Source: Pseudomonas marginalis (GTDB lineage: Bacteria > Pseudomonadota > Gammaproteobacteria > Pseudomonadales > Pseudomonadaceae). Taken from it: DNA of 64,000 nt. The position numbers were made by a program, and so were the translations under genes. Location: positions 6,182,001-6,246,000 of the forward strand of contig NZ_JALJWV010000001.1 in NCBI RefSeq assembly GCF_024169655.1. Direction: 5' to 3'. The notes below the pieces were generated by a model. It was given only the letters and a program-made list of their open reading frames with translations. It had not been told where the DNA came from and ran no database searches. Of the stretch, positions 51,863-59,242 are shown piece after piece. Positions within the stretch are counted from its first letter, which is position 1. Each line of letters begins with the position of its first letter.

Positions 51863-52738
51863 TTAGCAGCACGAAGTACCATCAGCGCAGCACGATTCCT
51901 CGGCAGAGCCTGCGATGGGCACAAGCCCTTTGGTGACCTTGGGATCTCGAACTGAAGGCGTGTTGCAGTCGAAGAAGCCGCTCTTGTCCAAGGCTGGCTC
52001 GACATAGCAACGCACTGGGATGAATTGGCCTTGGTAAGGCGCGGACATCAGCAGATTGAAGGTCTTTTCGCACACCGCTGTACGGACGCCGCGCTGGTAG
52101 GTATGGCCGTCGTCGTCGACGGTATGTTTCCAGGGGCCTTTGTAGATAACGGCATGCCCCTGGTCGAGGCACACGCCGGCCTTACCCTTGTACGCGCTCA
52201 CGGTGAACAGTCGGAACTCAATGCCGTCCTGAATGGAGACAGGCACCTCGGAAGCGAGCTCATAGGTGATTCCATGGAAGCCCGCCTCGCAGAGCTGCTC
52301 GGCAATAGCAGACTCAGTTAGCGAGTGCTTGCACTCCAAACCTTCCACAGTAAAGGTACGGAGAGAAACGGCTTCCTCATCAGACAGAATCGCCGGGAAT
52401 AACAGTCGGCCATGACGTTGCAGTCGCTCATAGAGCGATTGCGCGATTCGGCCAAACTCGGGCTCAGCGTTGAAGCCTTCCCAATAAATGTTCGCGAACA
52501 AGGTCGCGTCGGCATCATGCATGTTCGGGCTGAACACTTTGCCCTGACCCTGCCCTAACTGGGTGGCGAGTTCTTCATTTCGGTTCGCAGAGCAAATGAA
52601 AAGCGTGTTCTTGCGATCCTTCAGCGTTCGGTTTAATGACTCGTTATGCGCACGCCATGCAATATAGCCCGGCACCTGGAGACCATCAGTTTGGTTGGCC
52701 AGCCTGAGAGCTGCCTGCAACAAAGTAAGTGACGACAT
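51863..52738 (-). CDS. Degenerate ArsM-like protein with cysteine-rich tail
   Basis: 291 residues. From about residue 80 it aligns by eye with ArsM: TLFANIYWEGF and the LYERLQRHGRLLFPAILS helix/strand correspond to DLVISNCVINL...RVLKPGGRFAIS, and FRLFTVSAYKG...HAVIYKGPWKH...YQRGVRT to the ArsM C-terminal domain. The glycine-rich SAM motif is missing (TLFICSANRNEEL in its place), as are the catalytic cysteine contexts. The tail ends SCCADGTSCC. AAGGAG precedes the ATG; it lies 11 bases after arsL. Likely a non-catalytic partner, carrier or As(III)-binding protein. Confidence 0.75.
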   Translation of the reverse strand: MSSLTLLQAALRLANQTDGLQVPGYIAWRAHNESLNRTLKDRKNTLFICSANRNEELATQLGQGQGKVFSPNMHDADATLFANIYWEGFNAEPEFGRIAQSLYERLQRHGRLLFPAILSDEEAVSLRTFTVEGLECKHSLTESAIAEQLCEAGFHGITYELASEVPVSIQDGIEFRLFTVSAYKGKAGVCLDQGHAVIYKGPWKHTVDDDGHTYQRGVRTAVCEKTFNLLMSAPYQGQFIPVRCYVEPALDKSGFFDCNTPSVRDPKVTKGLVPIAGSAEESCCADGTSCC

Positions 52739-52749
52739 CTTTTATCTCC

Positions 52750-54024
52750 TTAGCATTTCAGGCAGCAGCGTTTGAACACACCCTCTTCCGGCGGTGTGAC
52801 CGAGTCCATGAAGAGCTTGTCCAGGCGAGAGTCCGAATGCTGCCAGTCGAAGTGAAATTCGTGCTCCTCCAACTGCAACTCCTTCACCGTGTCGTTGTTA
52901 AGCAACGGTGTGCCTTTATAGAGATGCAGCCGAGTCTCAAACTGGATGGGGTCGACGATGTTCTCCAACTCGTTGCGAGCAATGAAATCGTGCAGCTCGG
53001 CCATGTCCTCAAGGCTCACCCAAGGGTTGAACGTGATGAAGGTCGGATTAACCTTGACGCCGGCCTCCTTCAGGAACGCCAACGCCTCCTCGATCATGGG
53101 CACGTTCATTTCCTTGAAGACCTGATCGAGAACTTCCTGCTTGGGGAACTCCAACGCGGTGGTGATGAAAGCAAGCCCGAGCTGCCCCATTTCCTTGATG
53201 GCGTCTTTGTTCTCCAGAATATGATCCACGCGAGTGGTGAAGTCGTACGTGAGGTCGGGGAATTGCGAATGCAGAGTCCGGATGATTTTCAAACCGTGCT
53301 TCTTGGCATTAAAAAAATCGGCATCCGTGAAGGTGAGGTGAGTCATTCCCTGTGCGACGAGGTTCGCCACGTCGCGCTCTACACGATCGTCGGAGACCAA
53401 AAGCACCTTGCCGTCGTAGGCTGCATACACGGAACAGTAGGAACACTTGTGGTGACATCCGCGTGACCCTTCGACTCCACCCACAACTTTCTTTTCGCCG
53501 AGCAGCTTCTCCAGCTGAGGTTGCGGGTATTTGTGTAGAGGCGGTGCCAAGTCCCTGCGCGGCAGGCGGAACCCGTCACGGATCAACTGAGGCACCACAA
53601 TCTCACTGGAAAGGCCGCGAGTCCGATCGATCACTCCGCGCAGATCTTGTTCCTGTTCGCCACTCAGGTGTTTAGCCAAGCTGACAATGGGTTTTTCCCA
53701 CTCGCCGGCGATCGCATAGTCACCGTATTTGGAGGCCAGGCTTTTTGCATTGATGGTCGCGTATTGACCGAAGAAGCAAATTTTCTGGGAGGGCTTCGCC
53801 TCTTTAAGCTGCTTGGCCAACTGCGTTCCCGCAGTCAGAGAGTCAAAAAGCGGTACGCAGATGAAGACCAAATCTGCATCGCTGAATCTCTCTAGGGAAA
53901 GCCCCTCAACGTAGATATCGATCAGCTGCGCGTCGATATCTGCATCGAGTAGAGCTGTTGTAGCAGATATCGCGTTGAGCGGTTGATACCCCCCTTCGAA
54001 TGTACTTGCGACCAGGTACTTCAT
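52750..54024 (-). CDS. arsL: Radical SAM protein ArsL (arsinothricin-type C-As bond former)
   Basis: 424 residues from the ATG at 54024, which has AAGGAG eight bases upstream; an upstream in-frame ATG at 54072 lacks this. N-terminal B12-binding-like Rossmann part (about 1-120, VPLFDSLTAGTQLAKQLKE), then the radical SAM cluster CxxxCxxC (C190, C194, C197), TDADFF, and a C-terminal RCCLKC (419-424). ArsL of Burkholderia arsQML transfers the 3-amino-3-carboxypropyl group of SAM to arsenite to give hydroxyarsinothricin; the RCCLKC end is, to my knowledge, an ArsL hallmark. Next to ArsM and ArsN1, this is the strongest pointer to arsinothricin synthesis. Confidence 0.85.
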   Translation of the reverse strand: MKYLVASTFEGGYQPLNAISATTALLDADIDAQLIDIYVEGLSLERFSDADLVFICVPLFDSLTAGTQLAKQLKEAKPSQKICFFGQYATINAKSLASKYGDYAIAGEWEKPIVSLAKHLSGEQEQDLRGVIDRTRGLSSEIVVPQLIRDGFRLPRRDLAPPLHKYPQPQLEKLLGEKKVVGGVEGSRGCHHKCSYCSVYAAYDGKVLLVSDDRVERDVANLVAQGMTHLTFTDADFFNAKKHGLKIIRTLHSQFPDLTYDFTTRVDHILENKDAIKEMGQLGLAFITTALEFPKQEVLDQVFKEMNVPMIEEALAFLKEAGVKVNPTFITFNPWVSLEDMAELHDFIARNELENIVDPIQFETRLHLYKGTPLLNNDTVKELQLEEHEFHFDWQHSDSRLDKLFMDSVTPPEEGVFKRCCLKC

Positions 54025-54096
54025 TCTCTTTCTCCTTGAGCTCAGGCACGACGATTCGGTGACTGGAGTCACTGATGGTTTTGTAGGAGTTCGAAG

Positions 54097-55302
54097 TTAA
54101 AGCGAGATCAGCAGAAGAACTGCCAGACCTATCAATGCTTGTAGAACTGAACCGGCAGTCACCAAGCGCATATACCTGCCGGTACTGTATTCGGGGAAAG
54201 CGTCCGATTTGACCAGCCAGTAATAGCTGTCGTTAGGGAGAATGGCGACGAAGGATCCCAGGCACACGGCGAACGTGACGCTCATCAAATCCACTCCGCT
54301 GGACGCCAGGATCGGAGAAAGAACAGGAGGGATGGCAGCAAAGGTCGCAAGCGAAGAACCATTCAGAGTTTTGAATACCGCTGCCAGTAGGAATACCCCA
54401 ACCAAAATGTGTGTGGTGCTACCCGATGCGCTGAATGCCTGCTGAATCAGGTCCTTGGGAAGCACCAGACCGAGGGCTTGGCCCAACGCAGACGCACAGC
54501 CGATCGTAAACAATAGCGAGCTGGTTCTACGCATCGCTTTGGACAGCAGATCTTGAACCTCACCAGGTTTGCAGCTAACTGCGATCAACAGCGATGTGGC
54601 GATCAGCGCCCCTGCGGGAGTAGTGAAGAACTCGATTACGGAGTGCTGGTTTTTGGGAATGACGTAGCCGGTGATCAGGAGCACGAAAAATACAGCCAGA
54701 GGGAGAATGACTCTGATAATGGAGTCCTGAGGCGCGGCTGAGTCAGTAAAATCGCTTGGGGATGAAAAGTCTGAGCGTGTCGTCCAGTAAGTCCAGATCG
54801 TCCCGGCCACCCAGGTAACGACTGTAAGCAGCAGCCCTAAATACAGAAATTTCGGATCATGAGTATTGGCCCCCAACCCGATCCCAATGATCAGCGGGCC
54901 AGCGGGCATCAGAAGCTTGAACCCCGAGTAGCAGCCGATCGCAATGTACTTCCTGTGTTGCCCCGCAATGGGAGCAAGAGAGGCATAAGCTGTATCGGGG
55001 CATACCATCCCAGCACCCAGCAGGGGTGACAGAGAGATACCGAATTTTCCGAAGGAAGCGCTTCCCTGCGTCGAGATCCAGCCAGCAATGAAAAACGCGC
55101 TCAGGATCACGATGGCGAAATAGCCGAGATTGTTTCCGAATCCTTTGCTCAGCGATTGGAATACGTCACCGCTGCTTGTGCCGGCAAGAAGGGGGATCAG
55201 TATTGCACCCAGTAGCATCGCGACAGGGAGAGGAATGGAAACGCTGCTCCATAGGTTCCGTAACCGGGAGCCTGTTTTCGTCCTAAGCGCTTCTACCAAC
55301 AT
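54097..55302 (-). CDS. GntP-like permease of the arsenical island
   Basis: 401 residues from the ATG at 55302, chosen because GGAGG lies seven bases upstream; an ATG at 55320 is in frame. About 11-12 membrane helices, with the C-terminal PNDSYYWLVKSDAF resembling the NDSGFW motif of gluconate:H+ symporters. First gene of the minus-strand set, 72 bases before arsL. It is in the right place to be the arsenical exporter or a substrate importer. Whether it is orthologous to ArsQ of Burkholderia I cannot tell. Confidence 0.7.
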   Translation of the reverse strand: MLVEALRTKTGSRLRNLWSSVSIPLPVAMLLGAILIPLLAGTSSGDVFQSLSKGFGNNLGYFAIVILSAFFIAGWISTQGSASFGKFGISLSPLLGAGMVCPDTAYASLAPIAGQHRKYIAIGCYSGFKLLMPAGPLIIGIGLGANTHDPKFLYLGLLLTVVTWVAGTIWTYWTTRSDFSSPSDFTDSAAPQDSIIRVILPLAVFFVLLITGYVIPKNQHSVIEFFTTPAGALIATSLLIAVSCKPGEVQDLLSKAMRRTSSLLFTIGCASALGQALGLVLPKDLIQQAFSASGSTTHILVGVFLLAAVFKTLNGSSLATFAAIPPVLSPILASSGVDLMSVTFAVCLGSFVAILPNDSYYWLVKSDAFPEYSTGRYMRLVTAGSVLQALIGLAVLLLISL

Positions 55303-55380
55303 CCATGTACCTCCAAGCATTACCGGAACCGCCTCTGAAAGGTCCGTGAACCTTGTCTCTAATTCACAATCGCAAAATAC

Positions 55381-55406
55381 GTTGCGCCTCGCAACCAATA
55401 TTTTGG
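55381..55406. promoter_or_regulatory. Candidate operators in the permease/marR divergent gap
   Basis: GTTGCGCCTCGCAAC (55381-55395) is a perfect dyad with three-base centre. CCAA-TATT-TTGG (55395-55406) overlaps it. The A+T-rich gap 55303-55498 must hold both divergent promoters, so these are the natural sites for the MarR regulator. Confidence 0.45.
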
Positions 55407-55498
55407 AACAATTTTTCTGGCCGTTATGCCCAAAAATATGTGTCGCTACGACTGCTAAGGTGTTATTAGCGTTTTCCCGGAATTGCGAGCCGAGTGCT

Positions 55499-55996
55499 AT
55501 GCCAAAGAACGATCAGATCGACCAGGATGCCGAACAGCTCTATGAAGCGCTGAGTCATTTGGTTCGCGTGTACCAGTTTCGTGACAGAGATCGCAGCTGC
55601 TGCGAAGGTCTATCCGTCACTCAATGCTACGCGCTTGAGCATGTGATAAAGGCTGGGCCTGTTCGCGTTCAATCGCTGGCCAGCGAGCTTTTTCTCGATA
55701 AGAGCAACGCCAGCCGGCTGGTTGATTCACTTGCCAAACAAGGGCTCGTTCGCCGTGTACCCGACGCAACTGACGGCCGCGCCTTGGCGATCACCGTGAC
55801 GCCAGAAGGCGCGACCCTCTATGAGAGTATTCGCTCGGATTTGGTGAGTGAAGCTCGCAACCTGGCCTGCGATTTGTCGAAAGAAGCACGTTACGGGGCG
55901 ATCGAAATGCTTCGTCGTTTCGCCAAAGCAACCGAACAACGCTGCGGTCTGAAAGACCCTAGCCGTGACGAGTATTTGCCAAGCAAATGCTGTTGA
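55499..55996 (+). CDS. Cysteine-rich MarR-family regulator of the island
   Basis: 165 residues from the ATG at 55499; the frame is open upstream but has no better start. Winged helix-turn-helix (about 40-105): TQCYALEHVIKAGPVRVQSLASELFLDKSNASRLVDSLAKQGLVRR, then the wing DATDGRALAIT. Seven cysteines are unusual for MarR: C34-C35 (DRSCCEG), C43, C124, C149 and C164-C165 (the final KCC). These could bind As(III) or an organoarsenical. Divergent from the permease; probably controls the whole set and itself. The Shine-Dalgarno is weak. Confidence 0.82.
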   Translation: MPKNDQIDQDAEQLYEALSHLVRVYQFRDRDRSCCEGLSVTQCYALEHVIKAGPVRVQSLASELFLDKSNASRLVDSLAKQGLVRRVPDATDGRALAITVTPEGATLYESIRSDLVSEARNLACDLSKEARYGAIEMLRRFAKATEQRCGLKDPSRDEYLPSKCC

Positions 55997-56356
55997 ATTA
56001 GTAGGCTGTGCTCCTCTCTCTGACGTTTTCACCGACTCTCGGTCGAAAACGTTTCAGAGCCAAATCACCGATCTTCTGTGTACGGGAAGACAACGGGCGT
56101 GCGACCGCAAGAATCGCGAAAACTCGTGAAGAGGTCCATGTGTGTCGGCGCCGATGCCGAGGTGACCCAGTTGCCGAGATTTCACTGCCCCAGCCTGACT
56201 CCTCGTGAATCATTGTCTGTGCTGGATTTTGCAGGTTTGGAGATGGTGCAGTCTTGCGTCGGCAGCTGGGTCAATCCAGGGGCAGCGCCAACAAACGTGG
56301 GAGCTTATGGGTGATGGAACGCTTAGCAAGAGCCGTTATGTGAGGTCTCACCGGCT
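55997..56356. other. Gene-free right arm of the island
   Basis: 360 bases between the MarR stop and the right terminal repeat. Short open frames exist, but none has a ribosome site or a recognisable protein. GACGTTTTCACCGACTCTC near 56021 weakly resembles a degenerate end repeat. No transposase remnant is recognisable by eye. Confidence 0.6.
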
Positions 56357-56385
56357 CCTGCGACAGCTTTAATTCTCTAAAACCA
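56357..56385 (-). repeat. Right terminal inverted repeat
   Basis: On the minus strand it begins TGGTTTTAGAG and continues AATTAAAGCTGTCGCAGG. It agrees with the left terminal repeat at 25 of 29 positions. It faces glmS, the orientation Tn7's right end takes at attTn7. Confidence 0.85.
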
Positions 56386-56446
56386 AGCGGGCCTCCAGGC
56401 GCTTGCCGTATTACTCCACCGTCACCGACTTCGCCAGGTTGCGCGG
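56386..56446 (-). other. attTn7: duplicated AGCGG plus the 3' end of glmS
   Basis: AGCGG (56386-56390) is the right copy of the target duplication, 21-25 bases beyond the glmS stop. The last about 36 bases of glmS (56411-56446) correspond to the TnsD recognition site of Tn7-type transposons. The site is intact and would stay usable. Confidence 0.75.
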
Positions 56447-58243
56447 CTGGTCAACGTCGGTGCCCTTGAGCACGGCGACGTAGTACGACAGCAATTGCAG
56501 CGGGAGGGTGTAGAGGATCGGCGACAGGGTGTCGTGGATGTGCGGCATGTTGATGACGTAGGTGCCTTCGCCGTTGACCATGCCGGCTTTCTCGTCGGCG
56601 AAGACGATCAATTGGCCGCCACGGGCGCGCACTTCCTGCAGGTTGGACTTGAGCTTCTCCAGCAGTTCGTTGTTCGGCGCGACGGTGACCACTGGCATGT
56701 CGTCATCCACCAGGGCCAATGGGCCGTGTTTCAGCTCGCCGGCCGGGTAGGCTTCGGCGTGGATGTACGAAATTTCCTTGAGCTTGAGGGCGCCTTCCAT
56801 CGCCACCGGGTATTGCGCACCACGGCCGAGGAACAGGGTGTGGTTCTTGTCGGCGAACAGCTCGGCGACTTTTTCTACGGTGCTGTCCATCGCCAGCGCT
56901 TCGCCGAGGCGGGTCGGCAGGCGGCGCAGTTCTTCCACCAGGGTGGCTTCGACGCCGGGGGCCAGGGTGCCGCGCACTTGGCCCAGGGACAGGGTCAGCA
57001 GCAGCAGGCCGACCAGTTGGGTGGTGAAGGCTTTGGTAGAGGCGACACCGATTTCGCGACCGGCCTGGGTCAGCAGGGTCAGGTCGGACTCACGCACCAG
57101 GGAGCTGATGCTGACGTTGCAGATCGCCAGGCTGGCGAGGAAGCCGAGCTCTTTGGCGTTGCGCAGGGCGGCCAGGGTGTCGGCAGTTTCACCGGACTGG
57201 GAGATGGTCACGAATAGGCTGTCGGGCTGCACCACCACCTTGCGGTAACGGAACTCGCTGGCGACTTCGACCTGGCACGGAATACCGGCCAGTTCTTCCA
57301 GCCAGTAACGCGCAACCATCCCGGCGTGGTAGCTGGTGCCGCAGGCCACGATCTGGACGTTGCGCACCTTGGCGAACAGCTCAGCGGCTTGCGGACCGAA
57401 GGCGTTGACCAGTACTTGCTTGTCGCCAAGGCGACCTTCCAGGGTGCGTTGCACCACGGCCGGTTGCTCGTGGATTTCCTTGAGCATGAAGTGGCGGAAC
57501 GCGCCCTTGTCGGCCGCTTCGGCGCCGTCGCGGTATTGCACGGCTTCGCGCTCGACGGAATTGCCGTTTACGTCCCAGATCGCCACGCTGTCACGGCGGA
57601 TGTCGGCAATATCGCCTTCTTCCAGGTACATGAAGCGGTCGGTGACCTGGCGCAGGGCCAGTTGGTCGGAGGCGAGGAAGTTTTCCCCCAGGCCCAGGCC
57701 GATCACCAACGGGCTGCCACTGCGTGCGGCAACGACGCGGTCGGGTTGGCTCGCGCAGATCACGGCCAGGCCGTAGGCGCCGTGCAGTTCCTTGACCGTG
57801 GCCTTGAGGGCGGTGGTCAGGTCGCTGTAGTCCTTGAGCTTGTGGTTGAGCAGGTGGGCGATGACTTCGGTGTCGGTGTCCGAGGTGAACACGTAACCCA
57901 GGCCCTTCAACTGTTCACGCAGCACTTCGTGGTTTTCGATGATGCCGTTGTGTACCACGGCCACGTCGCCGGAGAAGTGCGGGTGGGCGTTACGTTCGCA
58001 CGGCGCACCGTGGGTGGCCCAACGGGTGTGGGCGATGCCCAGGCGGCCGACCAGCGGTTCGCCGGCCAGGGCTTGGTCCAACTCGCTGACCTTACCCGGA
58101 CGACGCAGGCGCTCGAGCTTGCCGGCGTTGGTGAAGACCGCCACACCGGCGCTGTCATAGCCGCGGTATTCCAGGCGTTTGAGGCCTTCGATCAGGATAG
58201 GGGTGATGTTACGTTCAGCGACTGCGCCAACAATGCCACACAT
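56411..58243 (-). CDS. glmS: Glutamine--fructose-6-phosphate aminotransferase GlmS
   Basis: 610 residues. N-terminal glutaminase with catalytic Cys2 (MCGIVGAVAE), RWATHG and HNGIIENH; two SIS isomerase domains (about 280-610) with CGTSYHAG, SQSGETADTL and the C-terminal KSVTVE. It makes glucosamine-6-phosphate, the first step to UDP-GlcNAc. Its 3' end forms the attTn7 site occupied by the island. glmR follows upstream with a 10-base gap, so glmR-glmS are probably co-transcribed. Confidence 0.97.
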   Translation of the reverse strand: MCGIVGAVAERNITPILIEGLKRLEYRGYDSAGVAVFTNAGKLERLRRPGKVSELDQALAGEPLVGRLGIAHTRWATHGAPCERNAHPHFSGDVAVVHNGIIENHEVLREQLKGLGYVFTSDTDTEVIAHLLNHKLKDYSDLTTALKATVKELHGAYGLAVICASQPDRVVAARSGSPLVIGLGLGENFLASDQLALRQVTDRFMYLEEGDIADIRRDSVAIWDVNGNSVEREAVQYRDGAEAADKGAFRHFMLKEIHEQPAVVQRTLEGRLGDKQVLVNAFGPQAAELFAKVRNVQIVACGTSYHAGMVARYWLEELAGIPCQVEVASEFRYRKVVVQPDSLFVTISQSGETADTLAALRNAKELGFLASLAICNVSISSLVRESDLTLLTQAGREIGVASTKAFTTQLVGLLLLTLSLGQVRGTLAPGVEATLVEELRRLPTRLGEALAMDSTVEKVAELFADKNHTLFLGRGAQYPVAMEGALKLKEISYIHAEAYPAGELKHGPLALVDDDMPVVTVAPNNELLEKLKSNLQEVRARGGQLIVFADEKAGMVNGEGTYVINMPHIHDTLSPILYTLPLQLLSYYVAVLKGTDVDQPRNLAKSVTVE

Positions 58244-58253
58244 GGTGTTTCTC

Positions 58254-59021
58254 CTAGATGATTGCCGCGCATATCAGCGTAATGCCGCGGGCTTGGATCT
58301 GGTCGCGGGCCTCATGCGGCAGGCGATCATCGGTGATCAGGGTATGGACGCTGCTCCAGGGCAGTTCCAGGTTGGGAATCTTGCGGCCGATCTTGTCGGA
58401 TTCGACCATCACCACCACTTCACGGGCGACCTCGGCCATCACGCGGCTCAGGCCCAGCAGTTCGTTGAACGTGGTGGTGCCGCGCTGCAGATCGATGCCG
58501 TCGGCGCCGATGAACAGTTGATCAAAGTCGTAGGAACGCAGCACCTGCTCGGCAACCTGGCCCTGGAACGAGTCCGAATGCGGGTCCCAGGTGCCACCGG
58601 TCATCAGCAGCACCGGCTCGTGTTCCAGCTCGCTCAAGGCGCGGGCCACGTGCAGGGAGTTGGTCATCACCACCAGGCCGGGCTGGTGGCCCAGTTCGGG
58701 GATCATGGCGGCGGTGGTGCTGCCGCTGTCGATGATGATGCGGGCGTGCTCGCGCAGGCGCATCACGGCGGCACGCGCGATGGCGCGCTTGTAGGCCGAG
58801 ATGGGCTGGGCGGGGTCGCCGACGAGTTCCTGGGGCATGGTGATCGCGCCACCGTAACGGCGTAACAACAGGCCGTTGCTTTCGAGGGCGGCCAGGTCCT
58901 TGCGGATGGTGACTTCCGAGGTTTCGAAACGCTTGGCCAATTCGTCCACGCTGACTTCGCCCCGTTCATTGAGCAAGGTCAGGATGTTGTGGCGTCTTTG
59001 GGGTGTATTTCGTTTCGACAT
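58254..59021 (-). CDS. glmR: DeoR-family regulator GlmR
   Basis: 255 residues from the ATG at 59021 (MSKRNTPQRRHNIL). DeoR helix-turn-helix (about 1-60: GEVSVDELAKRFETSEVTIRKDLAALE) and the DeoR-C sugar-phosphate sensor domain (about 75-235: IDSGSTTAAM, MTGGTWDPHSDSFQG, FIGADGID). The place upstream of glmS matches P. aeruginosa PA5550, which controls amino-sugar synthesis. An inverted repeat immediately upstream suggests autoregulation. Confidence 0.92.
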   Translation of the reverse strand: MSKRNTPQRRHNILTLLNERGEVSVDELAKRFETSEVTIRKDLAALESNGLLLRRYGGAITMPQELVGDPAQPISAYKRAIARAAVMRLREHARIIIDSGSTTAAMIPELGHQPGLVVMTNSLHVARALSELEHEPVLLMTGGTWDPHSDSFQGQVAEQVLRSYDFDQLFIGADGIDLQRGTTTFNELLGLSRVMAEVAREVVVMVESDKIGRKIPNLELPWSSVHTLITDDRLPHEARDQIQARGITLICAAII

Positions 59022-59034
59022 GGTGATTATAAGT

Positions 59035-59055
59035 TTCGTTTCGAAAGATAACGAA
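59035..59055. promoter_or_regulatory. Candidate GlmR operator
   Basis: TTCGTT (59035-59040) and AACGAA (59050-59055) are inverted around TTCGAA-type sequence, 14 bases before the glmR ATG. DeoR-family sites often have TTTCG-rich arms. Confidence 0.45.
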
Positions 59056-59118
59056 GGCAATAGAAACCTATAGGCGAAAGTTCGTCAAGCAGCATTTTTT
59101 CAAACAACGCACACCGAA

Positions 59119-59210
59119 TATGGGAGGGGGCTTGCCCCCGATAGCAGTGTGTCAGTCATTAAGTGCTTTGACTGGACCGTCGCCATCGGGGGCAAGCCCC
59201 CTCCCACATT
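59119..59210. repeat. REPIN
   Basis: ATATGGGAGGGGGCTTGCCC and its inverted partner ending GCCCCCTCCCACATT, 92 bases, same class as 894-986. It lies between glmR and glmU. Confidence 0.86.
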
Positions 59211-59242
59211 GGAGTTTTGCTGTCAGTGAGACTGTGGATAAC

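Larger units (their letters stand above)
49082..56385. mobile_element. Non-autonomous Tn7-like element carrying an organoarsenical gene set
   Basis: 7304 bases bounded by 29-bp imperfect inverted repeats (25/29 identical, TG...CA ends) and the 5-bp repeat AGCGG. The right junction is 25 bases downstream of the glmS stop, the classical attTn7 position. Two additional end-type repeats lie within the first 140 bases of the left end, resembling spaced TnsB sites. No tnsABCDE or other transposase gene is inside; all genes are cargo (arsN1-like, aqpS, arsM, arsM-like, arsL, permease, marR). It appears by eye lower in G+C than the flanks. Movement would need transposition proteins supplied in trans. 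Confidence 0.8.

Noticed and set aside
49102..56365. Alternative element ends at TGTCGC (49102) and GCGACA (56360-56365)
   Set aside because: The inverted repeat continues outward past TGTCGC to the TG ends at 49082 and 56385, where a matching 5-bp direct repeat is found.
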